Translations under genes and position numbers: made by a program
Notes under the pieces: model-generated
Told to the model about the DNA's origin: nothing
Database searches by the model: none
The model's input: only the letters and a program-made list of their open reading frames with translations
Origin: a virus
Reading direction: 5' to 3' (one strand)
DNA: 45,961 nt
IMG/VR virus record: IMGVR_UViG_3300030061_000136
Location: 14,656 to 60,616 of that record
In this document: piece after piece, positions 1-6,982 of the stretch
How the letters are laid out: each line of letters begins with the position of its first letter
Position numbering within the stretch: position 1 is the first letter of the stretch

Positions 1-34
1 ATAGTTTTAATAATGAAATGAAAGTGAGGTTATT

Positions 35-1309
35 ATGACATTATTAAATTTTTTACGAACTACAAACGCACACGAAGTAAATGACTCTCTATACAATGTA
101 TGGAAGTTTTACAGAAATGGTTTTGATACTCAAGACTATATGCGAGAGTATGACATATCAGAAAATGCTATGTATTATGGTGTTAAACAAAACTTCAACA
201 ATATTAGACACGCATTGTCTAATAATACTAGCACCTATACTTTCAACTTATCGCAACATGGTAGCGAACTAGAGCGAACTATATATGGTAGCAGATTATA
301 CAAAGCATTTATCAATATGGTTGACATAGTTCAAGACGAGTATATCGAATGTAATGATTGTGGTGAAATAGAACTACGCGATCGTTCTATATATGTCGCA
401 GGATATGACAACTATGTGGGCGAATGTTGTAGTGGTAATTACAGGTGGCATGATAGCCATGACGAATACTACCACGAAGACGACTATCCATATGACGAGG
501 AAGATGATGACGGATATTACAGAGGTGTATACGGCTACGACTATGATGTGACAGAACAACTCAGCCCTATATATCATGGCAATGAGAAGCGACTAATGGC
601 AACTGAAATCGAAGTCGAAAGACGCAACGATTGTTCTGAAGATATTGCAGAAGATGTCGGTCGAACTCTGAGGGGATTTGCATTGTGCAAACATGACGGA
701 TCACTCAACAATGGTTTTGAAATGGTGACTGCACCAGCTACTATTACAGCCCTCAAAGAGGGTTGGAATAAATTCTGTGAAGCCAACTACTCAGATCAGT
801 TATCATCATGGCACACAGGAACTTGTGGTATGCACGTTCATGTAGATCGTAAATCATTGACACCACTTGAGATTGGTAAATTGCTAGTATTTGTCAATGG
901 TAGATACAACTCTCAATTTATGGAAGCCATTGCAGGTCGCGATTCTCAGCAATGGTCAGCCAAGAAATACAAAGGTATCAAAGACGCACTACAAAGATCA
1001 GATAAGTATGAAGCATTGGCAACGCACAAACCACGCACCATTGAGTTCAGAATATTCAGAGGTAATATTGCCAAGCAAGGTATCATGCGAAACATTGAAT
1101 TTGTAGACGCACTATGCAACTTTGTAAGAACTGTTGGTATGGACAAAGATACCGACACAGTAAATAGGTTATCATATGCCAACTTCGTTGAGTATATGAA
1201 TACATCTGAGAATAAGGGTTCATATCCTTACCTATTCTCATGGCTAGTTCGCAAGGGCTACAACAAGGGTAGAACTAAAAACATACAAAACGAAAGTGAG
1301 GAAAGCTAA
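35..1309 (+). CDS. Phage amidoligase-family protein with N-terminal zinc-ribbon-like region
   Basis: Probable ATP-dependent amide/peptide-bond-forming enzyme of the COG-ligase 'amidoligase' family. Residues 1-100 are unassigned. Cys106, Cys109, Cys131 and Cys132 look like a zinc-binding knuckle, followed by a very acidic Tyr/Asp stretch (about 140-172). The catalytic-looking domain runs from about 187 to 400 with the family pattern in order: Glu191/Glu193 in TEIEVE, Asp221 and Glu229 around DGSL...FEM, the CGMHVHV signature (His267, His269) and Glu337/Arg339 in TIEFRIF. An SD-like GTGAGG precedes the ATG. The stop overlaps the next start, implying translational coupling with a class II amidotransferase, which could supply ammonia or hydrolyse the product. 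Substrate unknown. The family call is from motif recall, not a search. Confidence 0.8.
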   Translation: MTLLNFLRTTNAHEVNDSLYNVWKFYRNGFDTQDYMREYDISENAMYYGVKQNFNNIRHALSNNTSTYTFNLSQHGSELERTIYGSRLYKAFINMVDIVQDEYIECNDCGEIELRDRSIYVAGYDNYVGECCSGNYRWHDSHDEYYHEDDYPYDEEDDDGYYRGVYGYDYDVTEQLSPIYHGNEKRLMATEIEVERRNDCSEDIAEDVGRTLRGFALCKHDGSLNNGFEMVTAPATITALKEGWNKFCEANYSDQLSSWHTGTCGMHVHVDRKSLTPLEIGKLLVFVNGRYNSQFMEAIAGRDSQQWSAKKYKGIKDALQRSDKYEALATHKPRTIEFRIFRGNIAKQGIMRNIEFVDALCNFVRTVGMDKDTDTVNRLSYANFVEYMNTSENKGSYPYLFSWLVRKGYNKGRTKNIQNESEES

Positions 1310-2250
1310 TGTGTTTAATTATTAAATCCGACAATGCTAGTGAGTTAAAACAAAACTTACTGACATCAGCATACCACAACAATTCAGATGGATTTGGTGG
1401 TATGTTTCTTGCTGACGGCAAGATACAAACATTTAAACATCTCCCCAAAGCTGAGGGTGATGTTATATCTCTATGGGATAAATACAAAGATATGAAAATC
1501 CCAATGGGATTACATTTCAGATTCACCACTAATGGTGGCACTAACAGATCAAACTGCCACCCATTTGAAGTGTTGAATATGAAGCAACATAACAGATCGA
1601 TATGGGTTATGCATAACGGTCCTCAATTACCAACACCTATGATTGATGTAGACAAATCAGATACACACCAATATGTGAAGTGGGTATTACGACCAATGTT
1701 AGCACACAATCCCGAACTGTTATACAATTCGGATTGGAGAGATATGATCGAAGAATCTATTGGCTCTGATAAACTATTGTTCCTTGACGGAAGCAATGGT
1801 AAGTTCACAATCATCAACGAAGATCATGGTGAAACAATGGACAATATGTGGCTATCAAATACATACTCAATACAACGTGGTATGGGTAGCGATTATGATG
1901 TCAAGACTGACACCATATCTACACAACCAAAAGCAATCACCTCATACAATCAAGGGTGGTTTCGTGGCATGGATTGGTCGTATGATGACAACACATATGA
2001 CTATGCGAAATGGAGTAGCAAAGCAAACGCGAAAAAATCTGTTGATCTATGTGATGACAATACACCATACAACCTATCTGATTTGGTTGGCTTATCTTCA
2101 GCTGATATATCAGAGGTTGTATACCACAACCCACAAGGCACATCAAATCTACTAAACGATCTGGTCAATGCTGATGAGGGCGATATGTATGACGCACTTG
2201 ACGACTTAATCGAAACACGATCAAACAAAGGGGGCACGAAAAATGACTAG
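1309..2250 (+). CDS. Class II glutamine amidotransferase-like Ntn hydrolase
   Basis: The protein begins Met-Cys, so removal of the initiator Met would expose Cys2 as the N-terminal nucleophile typical of class II (GATase II/Ntn) amidotransferases. Supporting motifs are NSDGFGGMF near residue 25, HFRFTTNGG with a following NCHPF near 65-80, and MHNG near 105. The last ~150 residues are specific to this protein. It starts at the overlapping stop of the amidoligase and runs 8 bases into the next gene, so the three genes form one operon. It likely releases ammonia from glutamine, or cleaves an amide, for the partner amidoligase. That pairing follows known phage and bacterial amidoligase operons; the actual substrate is inference. 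Confidence 0.78.
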   Translation: MCLIIKSDNASELKQNLLTSAYHNNSDGFGGMFLADGKIQTFKHLPKAEGDVISLWDKYKDMKIPMGLHFRFTTNGGTNRSNCHPFEVLNMKQHNRSIWVMHNGPQLPTPMIDVDKSDTHQYVKWVLRPMLAHNPELLYNSDWRDMIEESIGSDKLLFLDGSNGKFTIINEDHGETMDNMWLSNTYSIQRGMGSDYDVKTDTISTQPKAITSYNQGWFRGMDWSYDDNTYDYAKWSSKANAKKSVDLCDDNTPYNLSDLVGLSSADISEVVYHNPQGTSNLLNDLVNADEGDMYDALDDLIETRSNKGGTKND

Positions 2251-3043
2251 CACACCAATAAAACTAAAGTATATGCCGTATGGCTCAATAAACATCATAG
2301 CATATAGACCCGAATATCATGCTAACAAAGAGGGTGAGTATGAGAACTGGGTAGACAGTAGGCAAACATTACAAATGGTTAGACGCAAAAGTTCATTTGT
2401 GTTAATCACCAACAGAGCAAGACGACTAGCTTCTCAAACTGACACCCATGTCTATGACGGACACAATTACCATGATGTAATCGTAGACCATAGACATACG
2501 AATAGCAATGGATACATGAAAGATGTAGAGTTCATTGTAGTCAAAGTTAAACCTGCGATTGCTGACGGAGTTCATAGATTCGAAGTGGTAGACTCTAGTA
2601 GTTCAGCTCTTGAGCTAGTTAGAAAATACAATACTAGGATATCGTATTCAAATACACGCACCAATCTACATGATACTACATACATGATTGCTATGCGTGG
2701 TATAAAAATAACAAGAACAGAGTGGTTAGGTAATGCATTGTGTGAAGAAAAACATCATGCAACTATGCGTAAGATATTTAAAATGCCTAACATATGGAGA
2801 TCATATCCGAACCTATATCCTATAGCGAAAGAAAAGATCCCACACTTTGAGAGTGGTGGAAGTGTATTGAATGAACAATCTATTCCCGAAACTCTCGTGC
2901 CATTTCCTAGTCCAAATGATTTACAACTAGCAAAAAGATTAACCTATGTTAATTTCACATACGGCTATGGTCAGATTAGACCTACATTTGACAGTCCAAA
3001 TGTCAATTCGTGGAAAGATCATGGCTATCAACAGTTAGCATAG
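2243..3043 (+). CDS. Hypothetical protein, third gene of amidoligase operon
   Basis: 266 residues, not recognised. No signal peptide, transmembrane segment or familiar catalytic motif is visible. Composition is soluble and mildly basic, rich in Tyr, Asn and His. The start overlaps the amidotransferase gene by 8 bases and is preceded by AAAGGGGGCACGAAAA, so the recurrent GGGGGCAC motif serves here as, or overlaps, the ribosome-binding site. Its place in the operon suggests it is an accessory, specificity or substrate protein for the amidoligase. That is inferred from position only. Confidence 0.7.
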   Translation: MTSTPIKLKYMPYGSINIIAYRPEYHANKEGEYENWVDSRQTLQMVRRKSSFVLITNRARRLASQTDTHVYDGHNYHDVIVDHRHTNSNGYMKDVEFIVVKVKPAIADGVHRFEVVDSSSSALELVRKYNTRISYSNTRTNLHDTTYMIAMRGIKITRTEWLGNALCEEKHHATMRKIFKMPNIWRSYPNLYPIAKEKIPHFESGGSVLNEQSIPETLVPFPSPNDLQLAKRLTYVNFTYGYGQIRPTFDSPNVNSWKDHGYQQLA

Positions 3044-3242
3044 GATTTCCTCACGTAGATATGCGACATATCTCCGACATAAACACGAGGGTTGGCAGAA
3101 ATGATAGTGCTACACCTATCCATATACTATATAAATATATTATATTATATTTTAAATCGTATATTAGAGGGGTGTAAGGGTCAGATCTGTTAATTCAAAG
3201 ACCCTCGGATTTATAGCGAGATTATGTCGTGTATACTCGAAC
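3044..3242. other. A+T-rich intergenic region with stem-loops
   Basis: About 200 bases without a credible gene between the amidoligase operon and tRNA-Cys. It contains a short hairpin at 3057-3073 (AGATAT, 5-base loop, ATATCT), a tract at 3121-3170 made almost only of A and T (TATAAATATATTATATTATA), and an inverted repeat AGGGTC/GACCCT at 3177-3182 and 3200-3205 that is not followed by a T-run. It could be a promoter region for the tRNA, a processed leader, or a DNA-unwinding element of an origin. None of these can be decided from sequence alone. Confidence 0.4.
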
Positions 3243-3316
3243 ATAGTGGTGGCAGATTGGTTATGCAGAGGACTGCAAATCCTTTTAAGTGAGTTCGATT
3301 CTCACCCACTATTCCA
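3243..3316 (+). tRNA. tRNA-Cys (GCA anticodon), CCA encoded
   Basis: A full cloverleaf can be drawn by hand. Acceptor stem ATAGTGG (3243-3249) pairs with CCACTAT (3306-3312). The D arm is GCA/TGC with loop GATTGGTTA. The anticodon stem is 3268-3272 with 3280-3284, and the loop CTGCAAA gives anticodon GCA. The T arm is GTGAG/CTCAC around TTCGATT. The discriminator is T, as expected for tRNA-Cys, followed by a gene-encoded CCA. All stems pair apart from one G-T, so it is probably functional. Confidence 0.95.
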
Positions 3317-3334
3317 ATGCGACACAATGGCAAC

Positions 3335-3362
3335 TTGACTTTAACAATTAATAAACTATAAT
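3335..3362 (+). promoter_or_regulatory. Sigma-70-type promoter for early small-gene operon
   Basis: TTGACT (3335-3340), a 16-base spacer and TATAAT (3357-3362). It lies just after tRNA-Cys and 22 bases before the start of the first small gene at 3385. That gene has its own Shine-Dalgarno-like AGAAAGGA. Likely drives the dense rightward run of small genes. Confidence 0.75.
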
Positions 3363-3384
3363 ATAAAATAGAAAGGAAAAACAA

Positions 3385-3570
3385 ATGGGCAAAGTAAAAG
3401 CATGGCTAATGGAACTAGAAGAAAGACGACACGAAGAAAACCTCGAGGACTATGAAGCAAAAATGCTCGAGCAACTAGACGAGGATAGAAAAGCATACGC
3501 AGAAGCAGAAGCAAAAATGTGGTGGGAACACGAGGGCAATCTTGTAAGAGAGAGGAGTAATGATGACTAA
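3385..3570 (+). CDS. Small acidic coiled-coil-like protein
   Basis: 61 residues, very rich in Glu, Ala and Lys, with heptad-like spacing throughout (for example LEELEERR-type helix, then EAEAKMWW). It is predicted to be one long helix. First gene after the 3335-3362 promoter, with GAAAGGA about 8 bases before ATG. The stop overlaps the next start by 11 bases. Function not recognised; typical of early phage host-takeover peptides only by location. Confidence 0.65.
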   Translation: MGKVKAWLMELEERRHEENLEDYEAKMLEQLDEDRKAYAEAEAKMWWEHEGNLVRERSNDD

Positions 3571-3748
3571 CTTAATACTATTATTGATGATGATAACTAT
3601 GGCTTGTGTAGGATATGCGTCAGCATATAAGATAATGCACAAAGAGATTGTAGCAAGAGATATACAACTGCACATGGCATACACTTACATAGGAGACAAA
3701 CTGAATGAACGAGGTGGAAAGAAAACAATACGAAGAACTAAAATCTAA
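3560..3748 (+). CDS. Small single-pass membrane protein
   Basis: 62 residues. Residues 3-24 are a continuous hydrophobic stretch (NLILLLMMITMACVGYASAY), which could be a transmembrane anchor or an uncleaved signal. A charged, basic tail follows. GAGAGGAG lies just upstream and the start is ATGATG. Overlaps its neighbours on both sides. Function unknown. Confidence 0.6.
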   Translation: MMTNLILLLMMITMACVGYASAYKIMHKEIVARDIQLHMAYTYIGDKLNERGGKKTIRRTKI

Positions 3749-3854
3749 ATCTATTAACGGAACAATGAGTATTCAACAAGCATTGAAATACTTTGAGTTA
3801 AAACATAAAGTAAAGGAGACAAAAAACAATGAACCTATTTCATCTAGACAGTAG
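3705..3854 (+). CDS. Small hypothetical protein (49 aa)
   Basis: A short ORF supported by a strong Shine-Dalgarno AGGAG at 3691-3695 ahead of ATG. It fills what would otherwise be an 80-base gap and overlaps the genes before and after, as neighbouring genes here do. The product is hydrophilic and helical (begins MNEVERKQYEELK). Function unknown. Confidence 0.55.
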   Translation: MNEVERKQYEELKSKSINGTMSIQQALKYFELKHKVKETKNNEPISSRQ

Positions 3855-4359
3855 TGCTGTCACTTCAGCACGAATGTTATGCGACAAGCACGTTCCAAAA
3901 ATGTTATTGGAAACTTGTCAGATGTTATCAACTGCTGTAAGAAAACAGATGCCTCAGGTAGCTGAAGTCGATTCAGTATATAAAAGTGCATATCCTAAAC
4001 ACCCTATGACTATCTGGGTTGGTGATTCTTACAGAAATTTTGTATGGGCATATGAACATGGTGTCGAAATAAATAAACAATATCAGTATCGCTTTGGTAA
4101 GATACATAAATCAGAACGCATACTTGACATAGTAAAGTTCATGCTAAATGATATATGTGAATCCTTTGGTAAAGAAAATAAGATAGGTAGTACACCTGTA
4201 CCATTGTGTATGCCCGACACTTACAAGTGGTGCGATAATCATGTAGATTCGTATCGCGAATATTATTTCCACGACAAACAATACTTTGCTAAGTGGGAAA
4301 AGGGAATGAGAAAACCACAGTGGTTTAAGAATATGGAGGCGAAACATGGCTGTCAATAG
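3829..4359 (+). CDS. Conserved phage protein with LCDKHV motif
   Basis: 176 residues matching a pattern I recall from many marine phages: an N-terminal ML-CDKHV-KM/L-LE-QML block (residues 17-33), then HP-IWV--S--NF-W (about 58-73), and a C-terminal SYREYYFHDK region. Those homologues are generally uncharacterised, so I assign no reaction. A strong ribosome-binding site, AAAGGAG, precedes ATG. The many conserved Cys, His, Asp and Trp residues suggest an enzyme rather than a structural protein. Confidence 0.7.
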   Translation: MNLFHLDSSAVTSARMLCDKHVPKMLLETCQMLSTAVRKQMPQVAEVDSVYKSAYPKHPMTIWVGDSYRNFVWAYEHGVEINKQYQYRFGKIHKSERILDIVKFMLNDICESFGKENKIGSTPVPLCMPDTYKWCDNHVDSYREYYFHDKQYFAKWEKGMRKPQWFKNMEAKHGCQ

Positions 4360-4555
4360 TAGCATTATAAAGATGAGAATGAAAGAACTTCAAGAAGAAG
4401 TATCTATATTTAACAACAGAATAAATATGCTGACGCATGAGATAGACGCACTAGATAAAGTGTTGCGTGACTATGCAAAGCAGAAAGTAAAAGAGAAGAT
4501 AGAACAAAGGGGGGCACATGGAGAAGAAAAGCAAACCAAAGTTTCCGTCAGATAA
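4346..4555 (+). CDS. Small coiled-coil protein
   Basis: 69 residues, strongly helical with Leu/Ile/Met at heptad positions through residues 8-50, then a Lys/Glu-rich tail. GGAGG lies 8 bases before ATG. Overlaps the upstream gene by 14 bases and the downstream gene by 38. Likely oligomeric; function unknown. Confidence 0.6.
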   Translation: MAVNSSIIKMRMKELQEEVSIFNNRINMLTHEIDALDKVLRDYAKQKVKEKIEQRGAHGEEKQTKVSVR

Positions 4556-4727
4556 TACTTTATTTGCACGGCATGTATATGAATTTATGAACGAGCACAT
4601 ATCAAGTAAAGATATGAAAGCCTTTATGGTAGAGAGGTTGGCTATCGTATATGATACCTATCCTCAAAAGAAAATGGAAGATCATAAGGCATACTTTAAT
4701 TGGTTAGGAGTGCACAATGAGGGCTGA
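4518..4727 (+). CDS. Small hypothetical protein
   Basis: 69 residues, soluble, no recognised domain. The start codon sits 3 bases after a GGGGGG run (AAAGGGGGGCACATG), so one copy of the recurrent GGGGGCAC motif directly abuts the initiation codon and may serve as its Shine-Dalgarno. Function unknown. Confidence 0.6.
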   Translation: MEKKSKPKFPSDNTLFARHVYEFMNEHISSKDMKAFMVERLAIVYDTYPQKKMEDHKAYFNWLGVHNEG

Positions 4728-4956
4728 AGAAAAAGAGGTATGGGATATTGCCTATTGGAATCCCTCCGACAATGTGACGGATGAAGAACTACAAAGATTC
4801 ATAGACACAGGGATAGGAACTTCAGAAGAGAATCCAAAGTATTATTCTATCCGACACTTTGTCGAAGCATATAACAAGCAAGACATAAGTGATTTAGGGT
4901 GGCTCTATTGTACACCCCGACACAAAGACGGAGTAGAAAATGAGAAGAAAAAATAG
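4717..4956 (+). CDS. Small acidic hypothetical protein
   Basis: 79 residues, acidic N-terminal two-thirds, basic Lys-rich C-terminus. Good GGAG site 6 bases before ATG. Overlaps both neighbours. No domain recognised. Confidence 0.6.
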   Translation: MRAEEKEVWDIAYWNPSDNVTDEELQRFIDTGIGTSEENPKYYSIRHFVEAYNKQDISDLGWLYCTPRHKDGVENEKKK

Positions 4957-5086
4957 TAAAATGAAGTGGGTGTGGCACCATATCTATACAAATAATTCGA
5001 GAAAATTCGAGAATTTACTTGACAAAGACAAGGATAAATGGTATACAAAACTATGGCAAAAAGTAAAAAACTTCCTAGGTTTGTGA
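4940..5086 (+). CDS. Tiny Trp- and Lys-rich protein (48 aa)
   Basis: Short ORF covering an otherwise empty 80-base interval, overlapping the gene before it and the metallopeptidase start. The product is basic with five Trp (for example MKWVWHHIY and KWYTKLWQKVKNFLGL), and its C-terminus would form an amphipathic helix. No strong Shine-Dalgarno, so coding status is less certain. A candidate membrane-active or host-interacting peptide by composition only. Confidence 0.4.
   Translation: MRRKNSKMKWVWHHIYTNNSRKFENLLDKDKDKWYTKLWQKVKNFLGL
5019..5047 (+). promoter_or_regulatory. Possible internal promoter
   Basis: TTGACA (5019-5024), 17 bases, TATACA (5042-5047). The -35 is perfect and the -10 matches 4 of 6. 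Five bases later comes an in-frame ATG (5053) of the metallopeptidase gene. It may therefore give an internal transcript starting at or near that codon. Confidence 0.4.
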
Positions 5087-5394
5087 CCATAGGTCCTTTT
5101 AAGGTGGAACTAATCTGTGCCCCTCACGAAATGATATATGAAATGGGTGAAGCACAAGGTATGTTCGTACAAAAACCACCATACAAAATCTATCTCGATC
5201 AAGAAATGATAGAGGAAGGTGGGGCTGATGCATTTAATTTAGTGGTGCATGAGTGTATGCATGTGGCTTTCTATCAATACAATATGAAAGACAAAGACGA
5301 AGAACACATAGTTAATTCCTTTGGTAATTTTCTTGCAGAGTTATTCTGTAAGTCAGAGTTAAAGGATTGGCTACGCGAAAATATGAGAGACTAA
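5038..5394 (+). CDS. Putative zinc metallopeptidase (HExxH)
   Basis: 118 residues with His71-Glu72-Cys-Met-His75, the HExxH signature of gluzincin/SprT- or ImmA-like peptidases. Downstream acidic residues (Glu88/Glu89) could provide the third ligand. Short and without signal peptide or membrane segment, so cytoplasmic. I chose the ATG at 5038 because AAGGA precedes it; an alternative start at 5053 would lose only five residues. The stop overlaps the next start (TAATG), suggesting coupling to the gamma-glutamylcyclotransferase gene. Target unknown; host-protein cleavage is a reasonable guess. Confidence 0.65.
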   Translation: MVYKTMAKSKKLPRFVTIGPFKVELICAPHEMIYEMGEAQGMFVQKPPYKIYLDQEMIEEGGADAFNLVVHECMHVAFYQYNMKDKDEEHIVNSFGNFLAELFCKSELKDWLRENMRD

Positions 5395-5837
5395 TGAAAA
5401 CAAACAAGAGACTTATGTTCGTGTATGGCACACTCAAAAAGGGTGAGCGATTGCATGGACTACTATACAAACAAAAGAGAATAGGAACAGCGACAACTGT
5501 CGATAGTAATTTTACTATCAAAGATTTTCTAGATAGTTATCCAATAACATTTAGACACTTCGATAATAAGGTGTGTCGCTACAAAGTAAAGGGGGAGCTT
5601 TATGAAATAAAAGATGACTTTGTCTACGATTCGGTGAAGGCTATGGAATTGAACGCAGGATATGACTTAGTAAATACTATAGTTCAAACAGAAGATGGAC
5701 AAGAGTATATAGCAGAGATGTTTATTGTAGAGGATACACCAGCTAAGTCTGGGAGTTCAGCCGTTCTATCAAATAAACGCGTAATAACAACAGAGAATGT
5801 CAAGGAGTGGACAACAAAGATAAATGAATCCAGATAA
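5394..5837 (+). CDS. Gamma-glutamylcyclotransferase-like (AIG2/GGCT fold) protein
   Basis: 147 residues beginning at the ATG that overlaps the previous stop. The hallmark FVYGTLKKGE loop (residues 8-18) and the later AMELNAGYDL segment, where the family's catalytic Glu usually sits, identify the GGCT/AIG2-like fold. These enzymes cyclise gamma-glutamyl groups to 5-oxoproline, releasing the amine. GGCT proteins are known companions of phage amidoligase and GATase II genes. Here it lies 4 kb downstream on the same strand, consistent with one gamma-glutamyl chemistry module. Substrate unknown. Confidence 0.75.
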   Translation: MKTNKRLMFVYGTLKKGERLHGLLYKQKRIGTATTVDSNFTIKDFLDSYPITFRHFDNKVCRYKVKGELYEIKDDFVYDSVKAMELNAGYDLVNTIVQTEDGQEYIAEMFIVEDTPAKSGSSAVLSNKRVITTENVKEWTTKINESR

Positions 5838-5934
5838 GTTTGATGACTTTTGTTCCAGACTTACTGGGGCACTACTATTTGTGTCGGTATATGGTGTACC
5901 TACACTACTAATATTAAATGCTATTTTTGGATAG
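5824..5934 (+). CDS. Tiny membrane protein (36 aa)
   Basis: Short ORF overlapping the GGCT stop by 14 bases. The product has a polar N-terminus followed by one hydrophobic span, residues about 14-35 (GALLFVSVYGVPTLLILNAI), long enough to cross a membrane. No clear Shine-Dalgarno. It fills a gap of about 105 bases before the next ribosome-binding site. Possible small membrane effector; uncertain. Confidence 0.4.
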   Translation: MNPDKFDDFCSRLTGALLFVSVYGVPTLLILNAIFG

Positions 5935-5942
5935 GAGTAAAC

Positions 5943-6185
5943 ATGACTAGAAAAACATATTCAATGTCAAAGAAATATGTGACAGGTGACGATCAATTAC
6001 TAGACGAAACTATTGATTTGTATGATGATAGTTTTGATGTGGAAGAGTTTGAAAACGATCCACAGTTTGATCCGAATGACCACGAATATTTACAGGAGAT
6101 AAACAATGACGAAGCCGAAGGGCAACCTTTACCGTTGGACAGATATTTCAGTCGCTTTGGAAAAGGTTCTAAAAGAAATAGATAA
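5943..6185 (+). CDS. Small acidic hypothetical protein
   Basis: 80 residues starting at the ATG preceded by TAGGAG (5932-5937). The longer reading frame from 5850 has no ribosome-binding site and was discarded. Centre strongly acidic (DLYDDSFDVEEFENDPQFD), C-terminus basic. Overlaps the next gene by 80 bases. Acidic early phage peptides can mimic DNA, but that is speculation. Confidence 0.6.
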   Translation: MTRKTYSMSKKYVTGDDQLLDETIDLYDDSFDVEEFENDPQFDPNDHEYLQEINNDEAEGQPLPLDRYFSRFGKGSKRNR

Positions 6186-6429
6186 CCCTAGCACAGAGGA
6201 AGCACCCAAGTTTTTAATAAAACATGAGCGACCTTTCAGTTTGCGTATGCGTATGTATCAGTATATAAAAGCATATCGTGAGTTGGCAGAACAGAAGGGG
6301 GAGGGCGACCCATATAAGTATGACGCACTAAGAATAAAAGAAGTTGACGAGGGTGTAGAAGTAGTTCATATTCTTGATGACTTAAAAGAACTAGATGTAA
6401 TTAACACAGAAACAGGAGCGAAACTATGA
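6106..6429 (+). CDS. Hypothetical protein
   Basis: 107 residues, mixed charge, no recognised domain. CAGGAGATAAACA precedes ATG. It shares 80 bases with the upstream gene in another frame, and its stop overlaps the next start by 4 bases. Function unknown. Confidence 0.65.
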   Translation: MTKPKGNLYRWTDISVALEKVLKEIDNPSTEEAPKFLIKHERPFSLRMRMYQYIKAYRELAEQKGEGDPYKYDALRIKEVDEGVEVVHILDDLKELDVINTETGAKL

Positions 6430-6740
6430 CACGAGAAGATAAATACAGGGCAGACTTTGAAGCCTGTGTAGAAGAACTAAGAGAACCATTGATAACCGTA
6501 TCTAAAAATTATGATATTGATGTAATGATATCATCACTATATGAAATAGGTATGCGACTTTCTTTATTGAAGTATGGAACAATGGGGTCGTTTGGTTTAC
6601 TTGCAGATGTACTACATACATTTACATCAGCAGGACCACTGATTGATGAGATGCAAAGAGTACAGGAAAAGACAGGCGACACAATGGATTCTATATTTGT
6701 TAAATTAAAACAACAAAAAGATTCTAAGACTAAACATTAG
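6426..6740 (+). CDS. Hypothetical protein
   Basis: 104 residues, mostly helical. ATGA overlap with the preceding stop and a good ACAGGAG site. Contains a Gly/Ala/Leu-rich middle (GTMGSFGLLADVLHTF) that is amphipathic rather than a clear membrane span. Function unknown. Confidence 0.65.
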   Translation: MTREDKYRADFEACVEELREPLITVSKNYDIDVMISSLYEIGMRLSLLKYGTMGSFGLLADVLHTFTSAGPLIDEMQRVQEKTGDTMDSIFVKLKQQKDSKTKH

Positions 6741-6748
6741 GAGGGCAC

Positions 6749-6982
6749 ATGAGTGAAGCAGAAACAATAGAGATACCGACAGAATTATTAGAGAAAGATT
6801 CTGTTGAACTATCTAATGATGATGTGGCTATCAATAAAATTGTAGAATATTTAAAAGCCACACGAGTAAACGTAAGGGAAGCAGAAGCAAGTGGTAAAAG
6901 AATTTCTAAGAAGAGTGCAGTAAAGAAAGTACCTAAGAAATTTGAAAAGAATATACTTGATATGCTAGTATCAGAGACATGA
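6749..6982 (+). CDS. Small hypothetical protein
   Basis: 77 residues with an acidic N-terminal half and a Lys-rich C-terminal half (KRISKKSAVKKVPKKFEKN). TAGGAGGGCAC immediately precedes ATG. The stop overlaps the next start (ATGA). Function unknown. Confidence 0.65.
   Translation: MSEAETIEIPTELLEKDSVELSNDDVAINKIVEYLKATRVNVREAEASGKRISKKSAVKKVPKKFEKNILDMLVSET

Noticed and set aside
3057-3073. Hairpin AGATAT/ATATCT as terminator of the amidoligase operon
   Set aside because: The stem is short and A/T-only, and no T-run follows, so termination is not supported.
2230-4517. GGGGGCAC as merely an extended Shine-Dalgarno sequence
   Set aside because: It does sit before a few starts (2243, 4518, 12822, 35277). 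However, most copies are inside genes, many antisense to transcription, and the CAC part is not complementary to the anti-Shine-Dalgarno.
5850-5942. Longer N-terminus for the gene at 5943
   Set aside because: The extension has no ribosome-binding site and reads through the tiny membrane-protein ORF. ATG 5943 follows TAGGAG at good spacing.
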